A stretch of DNA of 64,000 nt from Metasolibacillus fluoroglycofenilyticus. GTDB lineage: Bacteria; Bacillota; Bacilli; Bacillales_A; Planococcaceae. This document shows, piece after piece, positions 36,452 to 45,625 of the stretch. Location of the stretch: positions 124,001 to 188,000 of the forward strand of contig NZ_PYWK01000002.1 in NCBI RefSeq assembly GCF_003049645.1. Direction: 5' to 3'. The notes under the pieces were generated by a model. The model was not told the DNA's origin. It saw only the letters and a program-made list of their open reading frames with translations, and made no database searches. Made by a program: the position numbers and the translations under genes. The number at the start of each line of letters is the position of its first letter. Positions within the stretch are counted from its first letter, which is position 1.

Positions 36452-37429
36452 TTATGAACGGATCCGAGGATTGATTAGGGTATAAAGTACATCTACGATT
36501 AAGTTAATAATTGCGAATAAAAACGCAATGACCAATACACCGCCTTGTACGACCGTAAAATCTCGTTGACTTATCGCTGTAATAATAAGTCGTCCTACTC
36601 CTGGCCATGCAAAAATCGTTTCTGTTACGATTGCGCCCCCTAGCAAATTACCAAATTGTAAGCCAATAATTGTGACAATAGGGATTAAAGCGTTTCTAAA
36701 TGCATGTTTTAAAATAATAATGCTGTCTGAAACCCCTTTTGCATCTGCGGTGCGAACATAGTCCATCTGTAATACTTCCAGCATCGCAGCTCGCACCATC
36801 CGAGTAATAAAAGCAGCGCTCATTAAGCCAAGTGCGAGAGCAGGTAAAATTAAATACTTCAAGCTTTCGAAAATATAATATAAATTGCCCGTCGTTATTG
36901 TTTTTAGCAATGCCTCAACAACTGGGTCCCCCCTGCCGAACGAAGGAAGTATATTCAGGTGAATAGAAAAGCCTAATATCAATAATAAACCTAGCCAAAA
37001 CACCGGCATCGACACTCCGATTTGAGCGAAAATCATTCCTAAATAATCAATCCAAGTGCCCCTTTTCACTGCTGATAAAATTCCTATCGGTATTGCGATA
37101 AGTAGCGCTATAATTAACGCTACTATCGCTAGTTCTAACGTTGCAGGAAGGGTAGATAAAACAATGTCCACTACCGACTCATTTTGAATATAGGATTTTC
37201 CTAAATCCCCTTGAACAACGCCAGCTATATACTTCGTTAGCTGCTCTAAATAGCTAGCATTGAGCCCCATTTGTTCTTTAAAACGATTAATTTCCTCTTG
37301 TGTCGCATCTTGTCCTAATAAAGTAACAGCTGGGTCACCGGGAATTAAATAAAGCAGGGAAAATACTAAAATTGTTATACCTAGTAGTACTAAAATAAGC
37401 TGCAGAAGCTTGTTCATTATTTTTTTCAT
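36452..37429 (-). CDS. ABC transporter permease (OppB/DppB-like)
   Basis: This 325-residue permease has the OppB pattern: IPGDPAVTLLGQDATQEE after the first helix, and the coupling loop DYVRTADAKGVSDS. It forms the channel with the OppC-like protein. It follows the binding-protein gene after 27 bases. Confidence 0.95.
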   Translation of the reverse strand: MKKIMNKLLQLILVLLGITILVFSLLYLIPGDPAVTLLGQDATQEEINRFKEQMGLNASYLEQLTKYIAGVVQGDLGKSYIQNESVVDIVLSTLPATLELAIVALIIALLIAIPIGILSAVKRGTWIDYLGMIFAQIGVSMPVFWLGLLLILGFSIHLNILPSFGRGDPVVEALLKTITTGNLYYIFESLKYLILPALALGLMSAAFITRMVRAAMLEVLQMDYVRTADAKGVSDSIIILKHAFRNALIPIVTIIGLQFGNLLGGAIVTETIFAWPGVGRLIITAISQRDFTVVQGGVLVIAFLFAIINLIVDVLYTLINPRIRS

Positions 37430-37456
37430 ATTTATTCCCTCTCCTCTGCAGTAAAA

Positions 37457-39040
37457 TTAATTTTCAACTTGTACATTAACCATGCTATAGAAGCTTCCAT
37501 TTGGTGAAGATTCAAAGCCAATTAATTTCTTCGAATGAATAACAACATAGCCTTGATATAGTAAAACGTTATAAGCTACTTCTTCATTAACAATTGTTGC
37601 GACTTCTTTATAAATCTCTTTTCGTTTCGCTTGCTCGCTATTTTCTCGACCTTCTTCTAGCAATGCATCGACTTTAGGATTATTATATTTCCCATAGTTG
37701 TTACCACTTGATGAATGGAATTGATTGTACGTAGCACGGTCAGGGTCAAATAAATTTAACCAACCTAATAAAGCAACTTCATATTTACCTTCCATCATAT
37801 TATTGCTAAATGTTGACCATTCTGTAGTTGTTACCCTTGTTTTAATGCCGTTTTTAGAAAATTCATTTTGCAAATACTCCACTACTTGAATTCGATTTGG
37901 GTCCTCCGTATGCGTAGCAAGCTCAATTTCTAAATTAACGCCATTTTTATCAACAATGCCATCACCATTTGTATCCTCATAACCCGCTTCTTTTAATAAT
38001 TCCTTCGCTTTTTCCGGGCTATATTCAAAATCGGGTACATCATCGCTATATGCCCAAGACGATGGCACTAATGGTGATTTTGCAGGCTTGTCCATTCCAC
38101 GATAAATCGCTGATGAAATCGTTTCTTTATCAATAAGATGTGAGATAGCTTGTCTAACTTTCAAATCAGCTGTTTTTTCATTTTTCATATTAAAGTTTAA
38201 ATAAGTGTAGCCAACGCCTTCTTTTTCTTCAGTAATGAAATCATTATTCCCTCTCATGCGCTCGACATCGGATGCTGAAAGCGGCGAGTGAATAAAATCT
38301 ATATCCCCCGATTCTAGTGAGGCTACTCGAGTAGAGTTATCAGGAATAATAAAGTAAGTTAATTTTTCTGTTTTAGGTGTGCCAGCGTAATATTCTTTAT
38401 TCGCTGTTAAAACAATTTTGCTATTTTTATCCCAGCTATCGAATTTATATGGACCTGTACCAATAGGCTTCGTAATTAATGATTCACTATCCACTTCAGC
38501 AATATGTTTTGGCACAATGCCTATTTCTAAATAACTAAGTAATGGTGCGTAGGCTTGTGATAAATTAAATTGCACCTTATAATCATCTACTATTTCAACT
38601 GATTTAATCGGTGAAAATAACGCTAAAGAATTTGATTGGAAGGCTGGGTCAAGAATTGTATCAAATGTATATTTCACATCTTCGGCTGTTAATACTTCAC
38701 CATCATGGAACTTCACGCCTTCTCTTAAATTAAAAATCCATGTTAGCTCATCAGGATTTTCCCAACTTTCAGCTAAATCTGGTGTTGGCTCTAAATTTGT
38801 ATTCAGACGAATTAAACCGTTATATACAACTTCAGTTACACGCTTACTAGATGAGTCGCTTGCTAATCTAGTATCTAATTTTGTTGCATCGACATCTAAA
38901 CCAATTTTTATTTCATTTTTAAAGCTAGTTCCCCCATTTTCTGAAGAAGTATTTTCTTCAGGATTACTAAAGCTACATGCTGCTAATACAGCAACTGCAA
39001 ATAACATCACAAACAATAATTTAACTTTCTCTTTCATCAT
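37457..39040 (-). CDS. Peptide-type ABC transporter substrate-binding lipoprotein (SBP_bac_5)
   Basis: This 527-residue lipoprotein has a signal peptide with the lipobox LAAC and a family 5 binding domain (WTFNLREG-like segment WIFNLREGVKFHDGE, TGPYKFDSW). It delivers peptides or other small ligands to the OppBC channel. It lies between the M24 peptidase and permease genes. The ligand cannot be read from the sequence. Confidence 0.94.
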   Translation of the reverse strand: MMKEKVKLLFVMLFAVAVLAACSFSNPEENTSSENGGTSFKNEIKIGLDVDATKLDTRLASDSSSKRVTEVVYNGLIRLNTNLEPTPDLAESWENPDELTWIFNLREGVKFHDGEVLTAEDVKYTFDTILDPAFQSNSLALFSPIKSVEIVDDYKVQFNLSQAYAPLLSYLEIGIVPKHIAEVDSESLITKPIGTGPYKFDSWDKNSKIVLTANKEYYAGTPKTEKLTYFIIPDNSTRVASLESGDIDFIHSPLSASDVERMRGNNDFITEEKEGVGYTYLNFNMKNEKTADLKVRQAISHLIDKETISSAIYRGMDKPAKSPLVPSSWAYSDDVPDFEYSPEKAKELLKEAGYEDTNGDGIVDKNGVNLEIELATHTEDPNRIQVVEYLQNEFSKNGIKTRVTTTEWSTFSNNMMEGKYEVALLGWLNLFDPDRATYNQFHSSSGNNYGKYNNPKVDALLEEGRENSEQAKRKEIYKEVATIVNEEVAYNVLLYQGYVVIHSKKLIGFESSPNGSFYSMVNVQVEN

Positions 39041-39049
39041 TTTTCCCCC

Positions 39050-40135
39050 TTAATAATTAATATTTAGCCATTCATTCGAAAGATTGCTTAGTTTTTTTGC
39101 TCTTTCATGTTGAACGTGTACAACATCTTCAATTCGCAGTCCGAACTGCCCTTCAATATAAATACCTGGGCCAATTGTTACAACCATTCCCTCTTGAAAT
39201 ACATCATTTGAAAAGTGATTAATATATGGGTACTCATACGCTGCTAGACCAATTCCATGCCCTAGATTATGCGTATAATAATCTAGCAAATTTCTCTTTT
39301 TTAACTCTTCTCTAACAAATAAATCCACTTCTTTAATGCCTAAACCCGGCTTTATCATGTTAATCACCGTAGATTGTATCTCCTTCAAAATATCGAAATA
39401 TTCCGTTATTTTAGCATCTAACAACTCACCACATTTCATCATCCTCGTCATATCTGAACGGTAACCATTATATTTGCAGCCAATATCAATCAAAATAGAT
39501 TCCCCTTCTTGAATCCCTACTTCCCTTGACAGGTGATGCGGATTTACCGTATTTCTCCCTGTTGCTACAATCGGATTGAAATTTAACTGATGAACATTTG
39601 ATTGTGCAAATAAAGTAATAATTTGATGCTTAATTGATAGTTCAGTTGCAGGTAAATGAATAAGCTCCTGCAATTGACAAAAAACAGCATCCGTTATTAA
39701 AGTCGCTTGGCTTAAACAATCAATTTCTTTTTCATCCTTAATGATTCTTATATCCTCAATGTAGCTAGTAATGGATAGTTGTAAATCAGGGCGTTTAGTC
39801 TGCAAATATAAATAATCATGTAAGCTAAGACCACAATCAAAAAACACTTTTTGATTTAATGGTATATGCTTGCTTAACTGCTCAACTCCCTCCTCACTAT
39901 CTAAGTAATAAATAATATTTATATTGCTTATTTTTAGCGGATGTTGTTTATACAGCTCATTAATAAATAACTCAAACGTATCATCCGGCTTTAACAACAA
40001 ATAATAGGGTCTTGAAGAAAAAGACATATCTTCACCCGTAAGATATTGGATATTTTCGGCTGAACAAACGATGGTGCAAGTTTTAGAAAATATAAGCTTT
40101 TCATAAATTTGATTCATTCTAATTTCGTGTCTCAT
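39050..40135 (-). CDS. M24 family metallopeptidase (Xaa-Pro peptidase-like)
   Basis: This 361-residue protein has a creatinase-type N-domain and a C-terminal M24 catalytic domain with the usual metal ligands: DIGCKYNGYRSDMTR (two Asp), HNLGHGIGL (His) and the Glu residues in PGIYIEG and RIEDVVHV. Candidate activities are Xaa-Pro peptidase or a related amide hydrolase; the ectoine hydrolase DoeA belongs to the same fold. It precedes the binding-protein gene by 9 bases. Confidence 0.9.
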   Translation of the reverse strand: MRHEIRMNQIYEKLIFSKTCTIVCSAENIQYLTGEDMSFSSRPYYLLLKPDDTFELFINELYKQHPLKISNINIIYYLDSEEGVEQLSKHIPLNQKVFFDCGLSLHDYLYLQTKRPDLQLSITSYIEDIRIIKDEKEIDCLSQATLITDAVFCQLQELIHLPATELSIKHQIITLFAQSNVHQLNFNPIVATGRNTVNPHHLSREVGIQEGESILIDIGCKYNGYRSDMTRMMKCGELLDAKITEYFDILKEIQSTVINMIKPGLGIKEVDLFVREELKKRNLLDYYTHNLGHGIGLAAYEYPYINHFSNDVFQEGMVVTIGPGIYIEGQFGLRIEDVVHVQHERAKKLSNLSNEWLNINY

Positions 40136-40297
40136 AACATCCTCCTTTAAAATAAAAAAAACAGAATTAATATACGCACCATTAAATAATCATAACGATA
40201 CGAATATTATTTCTGTTTGGGTTTGAAAAATGAATTCATAGAAGGGTTACTTCTAGAAGGTTTTCCAAGCAAATCGAAATAGCTGTATTTAATTTTA

Positions 40298-40444
40298 ACT
40301 CGCATTAAGCCTCCCACTTAAAAACTTAAGTGAAAATAGGTTTAAAGGCTAAGTGGCAGTTCAACTGCCCGTAAAAACCCGATTGGTTCAACTAACAATC
40401 CGTGCGGGATGAGAAACGCCCCGACTGATTGAATTTTCACTTTA
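40298..40444 (+). repeat. Family B structured repeat, copy 4
   Basis: It has CGCATTAAGCCTCCCACTT at the left, GCCCGTAAAAACCCGATTGG in the middle, AACTAACAATCCGTG, and GATTGAATTTTCACTTTAT at the right. It lies between the DUF3870 gene and the M24 gene, which otherwise look like one operon. Confidence 0.65.
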
Positions 40445-40469
40445 TAATATCAGAATAGTCTGAACTCAA

Positions 40470-40802
40470 TTAATTGTCAACTTTTATTTTATTTTTATAA
40501 ATTAAAAATTGATTATATGCATCTCGAATCGCTACCGAAACCGCTTTCTTTCCTAGGGCAAAATAGCGATTTTCAAATTGTTCGATTTGTTCCTCTAAAC
40601 CTAATTTCATATCATGCCCAACAAATATGGATTGAAGAAAATCAGAGCACATGGAAGTGACAAATGTGGAAGAAACATTTATTATACGATCAGTTTCTGA
40701 ATCAATTTCAAAGCCAATTCCCATTACTCCGTATAAATTCTTAGCAGCCATTCCCTCCGGTAAACGAGCATAGCCTGTACAAATAATCGTTGTAGATCGC
40801 AT
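40470..40802 (-). CDS. DUF3870 domain protein
   Basis: This 110-residue protein resembles the DUF3870 family (ICTGYARLPEGMAAKNLYGVM, then VSSTFVTSMCSDFL and KKAVSVAIRDAYNQF). The function is unknown, but the family often accompanies amino-acid or transport operons. It is upstream of the M24 gene, with a family B repeat between them. Confidence 0.75.
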   Translation of the reverse strand: MRSTTIICTGYARLPEGMAAKNLYGVMGIGFEIDSETDRIINVSSTFVTSMCSDFLQSIFVGHDMKLGLEEQIEQFENRYFALGKKAVSVAIRDAYNQFLIYKNKIKVDN

Positions 40803-40948
40803 ACTCCTTCCCCTCTCTAACTATTTCAATATATTTTAATAACAATATTCTGAAAAGTCAATCAGTCGGGAAATCCTAAATATAACTTAGTTACCATAAT
40901 TTATTTGTACATTAAAACTTACGTTATTAAGGTAAAATTCACCTTCGA

Positions 40949-41083
40949 ATAAAGTGAACCTTCAATCAGAGGGGGGTTTCGCACGTCCCCCACTTAAACA
41001 TCTCGATTTTATCTGCTGTTTTGAAGTGGGGGTCTGTGCTCCTGCGGTTACTCGTCGCAAACAAATTTGTTAATACGGGATAA
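40949..41083 (+). repeat. Family B structured repeat, copy 5
   Basis: It begins ATAAAGTGAACCTTCAATCA and ends GTTAATACGGGATAA. Its right part (TTTTATCTGCTGTTTTGAAG to the end) is almost identical to the copy nested at 8373-8616. Confidence 0.7.
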
Positions 41084-41152
41084 ACGATATCGCCTTTGAA
41101 ATATGAATTAAAATTCTTCTTCCTCTTTGCCATACGTTCTTTTCCAATAGCT

Positions 41153-41647
41153 TTATGTTGCTGCAGATGCAGCCGCTGCATTATCTGCCTTTACACAATC
41201 AATCGCTACAACGAGCGCAATGATTAACTTCTCCAATTGCTCATCTAAAACTTCCACCTTATAGCTATCACCCCATGTAAACCATTCTTTATTCACTTTT
41301 CCAACAACTTCTCCATGCTTAAATATAGAAAAATTCATATCGAACCAATTGCCCCGCACCTCAATTCCTTCCGCAACAATGGAATAACGTGCTTTTAAAA
41401 AACTGAATTCTTTTTTAATTCGCACCATTTCTCGTCCATCTACTTCAACAAAAAATGTTGGTAAAAAGCTAAAAACCTTTTTCGTAATAACTGCTACCTC
41501 TGCTCGTGATGAATTAAATATCGTAAACGTTTTTGGAATTTGGAGAAAGCTTCCCTCAACAAAGTACACATCTTCTCCCTGTGCATTTTTCACTGTAAAC
41601 TTCCCACTCAAGCTAAATACTTTTTGTTTAATATAGAGCTGGTTCAT
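41153..41647 (-). CDS. LURP-one-related (YxjI/tubby-like) protein
   Basis: This 164-residue protein matches the LURP-one/YxjI family, a tubby-like beta-barrel: MNQLYIKQKVFSLSGKFTV, VEGSFLQIPKTFTIF, ARYSIVAEGIEVRGNWFDMNF. The C-terminus ends in an Ala-rich tail (NAAAASAAT). Function is unknown; lipid or scaffold roles have been proposed for the fold. It is monocistronic. Confidence 0.85.
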   Translation of the reverse strand: MNQLYIKQKVFSLSGKFTVKNAQGEDVYFVEGSFLQIPKTFTIFNSSRAEVAVITKKVFSFLPTFFVEVDGREMVRIKKEFSFLKARYSIVAEGIEVRGNWFDMNFSIFKHGEVVGKVNKEWFTWGDSYKVEVLDEQLEKLIIALVVAIDCVKADNAAAASAAT

Positions 41648-41782
41648 ATCTGTTCCCCCCTGTTCCGTATTAACTAATATATACGTTTTTCATCTTCCAA
41701 TAGATTCATTCATTTACTCTATCATATGTAAGCTGTTGAAAAACAAGCATGCTCCCGATTTTTCAACAGCTATAAGCAGCAT

Positions 41783-42625
41783 TTATAAACTGCGCGTAGC
41801 CATTCTTTCGCAATCTGGTAATGTGGATAAATCAATCCCCTTCATCGGTGTACCTAAATTTTTTGATAAGCGAGCAATCAGGTCGTAATCTCGAAAATTA
41901 GCCGTTGCTAGCACGATTGCCTTTGCAATGAGCTCTGGCTTCTCTGACTTAAAAATTCCTGAGCCAACAAATACACCATCTGCACCTAGCTCCATCATGA
42001 GTGCTGCGTCTGCCGGTGTTGCTATACCACCTGCTGCATAATTTATTACAGGCAAACGCTTCGCCTCTTTAATTGCAAGCAACACCTCATAAGGAGCACC
42101 AAGCTTTCTAGCCTCTGTCATTAATTCTGCTCGGTCCATATGAATTATTTTTTGCATTTGTGCATTTACTTCACGTAAATGGCGTACTGCTTCAACAATA
42201 TTTCCTGTACCCGGTTCACCTTTTGTTCGTAGCATTTTTGCCCCTTCACCGATACGTCTTGCTGCCTCCCCAAGATTGCGTGCACCACAAACGAATGGCA
42301 CTTTAAATTCACTTTTTAATAAATGAAACTCTTCATCTGCTGGTGTTAGAACTTCACTTTCATCGATAAAATCAATATTCATCGCCTCTAGTACACGCGC
42401 CTCCGTAATATGACCGATGCGTACCTTTGCCATAACGGGAATGGAAACAGCAGCCTGCACCTCCTCTACAATGCGTGGGTCTGCCATACGTGCAACACCA
42501 CCAGCTGCACGAATATCTGATGGTACACGCTCTAAAGCCATAACGGCTACAGCTCCGGAAGCTTCTGCAATTTTCGCTTGCTCCGCATTTATAACATCCA
42601 TAATTACACCACTATATTTCATCAT
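41783..42625 (-). CDS. pdxS: Pyridoxal 5'-phosphate synthase lyase subunit, orphan and shortened at the N-terminus
   Basis: This 280-residue protein is closely similar to PdxS, which makes PLP from ribose 5-phosphate, glyceraldehyde 3-phosphate and ammonia. Both catalytic lysines are present ([10 protein letters not shown] and [10 protein letters not shown]). Canonical PdxS starts with a helix of about 14-20 residues (GTERVKRGMAEMQKGG) before VIMDV; here only MMKYSG precedes it. The glutaminase gene pdxT, normally adjacent, is absent. AAAGGAGG precedes the ATG, so the short start seems real. It is divergent from the RpiR-type regulator gene. Confidence 0.93.
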   Translation of the reverse strand: MMKYSGVIMDVINAEQAKIAEASGAVAVMALERVPSDIRAAGGVARMADPRIVEEVQAAVSIPVMAKVRIGHITEARVLEAMNIDFIDESEVLTPADEEFHLLKSEFKVPFVCGARNLGEAARRIGEGAKMLRTKGEPGTGNIVEAVRHLREVNAQMQKIIHMDRAELMTEARKLGAPYEVLLAIKEAKRLPVINYAAGGIATPADAALMMELGADGVFVGSGIFKSEKPELIAKAIVLATANFRDYDLIARLSKNLGTPMKGIDLSTLPDCERMATRSL

Positions 42626-42822
42626 TTTTATCTTCCTCCTTTTCCTAATTTTAGGTTAGCATATTTTGACCACTTCAAAATATCCAGTTTTATATTTTTT
42701 TATAGTGTCAGAAAAAAATCATTTGAAAGAACTTTCAGAAAACTCATTGCACTCTCTTATTGTTTATGATAAATTGAAGTCTATACTTCAGTTTGTTAAA
42801 AATGAAGGAGTGACTTCTTTCG

Positions 42823-43677
42823 ATGTCAATTAAAAAGAGAATTGAGCAGCATTTTAATGCATTATCAAAATCACAGCAAAAAGTGGCAAATTTCGTACTA
42901 AATAACCCTACTTTCATTAGTATGCATTCTGCAGCCGAAGTTGGAAAAAAGGCTGGTGCAAGCGAAACAACCGTAATACGTTTTTGCTATTCACTTGGTC
43001 TTGATGGCTATGTACAGCTCCAAAAAGAATGGACAAAATATTTACTTGAACATAAGACGAATAGTACATTAGGCAATTATGTAACATCTAAAGAGGCACT
43101 TGTGAATGAGCAGCTTTGTGAGAAAGTGATGGGACAAATAAGCAAGCAAATTGCAAATGTCGCTAACGAAATTGACCCTCAGCAATTCCACGAAGCAACC
43201 AAAAAAATTCATGAAGCTAATACTATTTATTTAATTGGAGCTGGTGCCTCTGCCTTCGCTGCCCAATGGCTACAGTTCACACTCAATATGCTACGCCCAA
43301 ATGTGAAGCTCGTTCAAACCGATACGAGTACACTTATTCGAACATTGCAGGAAGTCGATGAAACAGCAATTGCCATCGTTATTTCCTTACACCGTTATTA
43401 TAAAGAGCCCCTCCAAATTGCCGAGCAGTTTCAGAAACGAGGTGCTTATATAGTGGCTATTACTGATACGAACGTCGCACCGATTCATCAATATGTACAT
43501 GATGCATTTGTTTTACAACAGGTAGAGCTTTCGACAATTGATTTAATGCCTGTGCTGATGGCATTTCTCAATACGCTAGTTGCTGGCATGATGTCTCACG
43601 ATATACCATACTATAATCAGCAACGAGTCAATTATGATGATTTTCAAAATAGCTTTTTAGCAAATAGATGGAGTTGA
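42823..43677 (+). CDS. MurR/RpiR family transcriptional regulator
   Basis: This 284-residue regulator has an N-terminal HTH_6 domain (about 1-77; SAAEVGKKAGASETTVIRFCYSLGL) and a SIS domain (about 125-250; YLIGAGASAFAAQWLQF). It leads the M20-GNAT-racemase operon and is divergent from pdxS, so it may control both. RpiR-type proteins usually sense sugar phosphates, but several control amino-acid genes. AAGGAG precedes the ATG. Confidence 0.92.
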   Translation: MSIKKRIEQHFNALSKSQQKVANFVLNNPTFISMHSAAEVGKKAGASETTVIRFCYSLGLDGYVQLQKEWTKYLLEHKTNSTLGNYVTSKEALVNEQLCEKVMGQISKQIANVANEIDPQQFHEATKKIHEANTIYLIGAGASAFAAQWLQFTLNMLRPNVKLVQTDTSTLIRTLQEVDETAIAIVISLHRYYKEPLQIAEQFQKRGAYIVAITDTNVAPIHQYVHDAFVLQQVELSTIDLMPVLMAFLNTLVAGMMSHDIPYYNQQRVNYDDFQNSFLANRWS

Positions 43678-43682
43678 TTACT

Positions 43683-44819
43683 ATGACAGTACAAACAATT
43701 ACAGAACAAATGGAAAAAGTATTTATTCATTTACATGCAAATCCAGAAATTAGCTGGCAAGAAGTTGAAACAACTGCTTACATAGCACAGTTTTTAACAG
43801 AGGAAGGCTTACAGCCACAAACCTTCGATAATATGACGGGACTTTATGTTGACATTGGTCAAGGCATTCCTAGAGTCGGCTTTCGCACCGACATAGATGC
43901 TCTTTGGCAGGAGGTTGACGGCGAGTTTAAAGCAAATCATTCTTGTGGACATGATGGTCATATGACGATAGCTATTGGCGTAGCATTATTATTAAACAAG
44001 CTAAAAGACACTTTACCTAGCGCAGTTCGTATCATCTTCCAACCTGCTGAGGAGAAAGGACAAGGAGCCAAAGCGATAATAGAACAAGGAATTACCGAGC
44101 CTCTTCAATATTTATTCGGCACACATGTAAGACCATTAGTTGAAATTCCAGATGGTGTTCATGCACCAGCACTTTATCATGGGGCTGCCAAAATGTTTAC
44201 AGGCACAATTACAGGTATTGAAGCACATGGTGCTCGCCCCGAGCAAGGAATTAACGCAATCGAGGTAGCGGCTGCTCTTGTCGATGCAATTAAGCGTCAT
44301 TGGATTAATCCTACACAATCAGCATCAATTAAAATGACACAGCTTCAAGCAGGCGGTTCATCAGCAAATATTATTCCTGGTACTGCAACATTTAGTATTG
44401 ATGCGCGGGCGCAAACCAATGACACAATGGAGGCACTGACAGATGGCTTCAATAAAGCTGTCACAGCAATCAGCACACTTTATGGCGCAAAAATTGAAAC
44501 AAACTGTGCCGCTCATATCGTTGCAGCACAAGTGAACGATGAGGCGAAAGCGATTATGAAGCAAGCAATTATCAAAACAGTTGGTGAAGAAAATTGCGCT
44601 AGCGATGTTATTACGCCCGGCGGTGAGGATTTCCATTATTACGCTTACAAGCAGCCACATTTAAAAACAACAATGCTTGGCTTGGGCTGTGGTGTGACGC
44701 CTGGTCTCCACCATCCGCTCATGACCTTTAATAAAGAGCGTTTATATGTGGGGGCCGAAATTATTACGAAAGCTTTATTATTAGCCTTACAGCAAGTAGA
44801 AAGAAGCGGACAATCATGA
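43683..44819 (+). CDS. M20 family N-acyl-amino acid amidohydrolase
   Basis: This 378-residue M20D-type metallohydrolase has the expected motifs: CGHDGHMTIAIG, FQPAEEKGQGA, GTHVRP, GIEAHGARPEQGINAIE and TPGGEDFHYYA. It removes acyl groups from N-acyl-L-amino acids. In the operon context it is a candidate N-succinyl-L-amino acid desuccinylase. The ATG at 43683 follows GGAG; the longer frame overlaps the regulator gene. Confidence 0.9.
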   Translation: MTVQTITEQMEKVFIHLHANPEISWQEVETTAYIAQFLTEEGLQPQTFDNMTGLYVDIGQGIPRVGFRTDIDALWQEVDGEFKANHSCGHDGHMTIAIGVALLLNKLKDTLPSAVRIIFQPAEEKGQGAKAIIEQGITEPLQYLFGTHVRPLVEIPDGVHAPALYHGAAKMFTGTITGIEAHGARPEQGINAIEVAAALVDAIKRHWINPTQSASIKMTQLQAGGSSANIIPGTATFSIDARAQTNDTMEALTDGFNKAVTAISTLYGAKIETNCAAHIVAAQVNDEAKAIMKQAIIKTVGEENCASDVITPGGEDFHYYAYKQPHLKTTMLGLGCGVTPGLHHPLMTFNKERLYVGAEIITKALLLALQQVERSGQS

Positions 44820-45625
44820 TTTTGATTAAAGAATTAACAACGATTGAAGAAATGGAGCTCGTCCAGCAGCTAGAGTATAAAGTATGGGGAATCTCCCCTA
44901 TTCCAACACACCAAACATTTACGGCTGTTAAAAATGGAGGGATTATCGTTGGGGCTTTTGATATGGAGCGACTAATTGGCTTTAGCTATGGCTTTGCAGG
45001 TATGAAAAATGGGAAAAGCTATTTATGCTCACATATGCTCGGCATTGATGATGCCTATCGCTCTCAGCAAATTGGTGAGCGTCTAAAGCTAGCACAGCGT
45101 GAGATAGCTATCAAAAAAGGCTATGATTTAATGACTTGGACATACGATCCTCTTGAAACACGTAATGGCTTTTTAAATTTATCGAAGCTTAACGGTATTT
45201 GCGATACGTATATTGAAAATTGCTATGGTGAAATGCAGGATGGTTTTAATAAAGGATTGCCCTCTGACCGTTTCGAGGTGCATTGGCATTTAACGAGCAA
45301 TTATGTAGTGGAGAAGCATCAACCTTTAGTGCTGGAAACTATTCCTCTTGGCGAAATCTTAATTGATGAACATAGGCTGCCAGCATTACAAGTGATTGAG
45401 CTAGGACATTATGATGCTGTGAGTTATTCTTTACCTGTCCCACAGGATTTTCAAATGTTAAAAAAGCAAAGCAACGAGCTAGCATTGCATTGGCGACTCG
45501 CTACACGCAAAATATTTCAAGGTTTATTTGCGGCAGGCTATACGGCAGTTCGCATCGAAAAACAGCCAAAATGGAATGAATATATTTTCGTAAAAAAAGC
45601 AACTTTAGCACTGGAGGAAGCATAA
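44816..45625 (+). CDS. GNAT family acyltransferase, candidate D-amino acid N-succinyltransferase
   Basis: This 269-residue protein has a GNAT core (CSHMLGIDDAYRSQQIGERLKLAQREIA) and a C-terminal extension of about 100 residues. It belongs to a group predicted as large GNAT proteins. Its gene lies between M20 and racemase genes, as in the Geobacillus operon in which the GNAT member transfers succinyl from succinyl-CoA to D-amino acids. That specific activity is inferred from context. It overlaps the M20 gene by 4 bases. Confidence 0.82.
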   Translation: MILIKELTTIEEMELVQQLEYKVWGISPIPTHQTFTAVKNGGIIVGAFDMERLIGFSYGFAGMKNGKSYLCSHMLGIDDAYRSQQIGERLKLAQREIAIKKGYDLMTWTYDPLETRNGFLNLSKLNGICDTYIENCYGEMQDGFNKGLPSDRFEVHWHLTSNYVVEKHQPLVLETIPLGEILIDEHRLPALQVIELGHYDAVSYSLPVPQDFQMLKKQSNELALHWRLATRKIFQGLFAAGYTAVRIEKQPKWNEYIFVKKATLALEEA

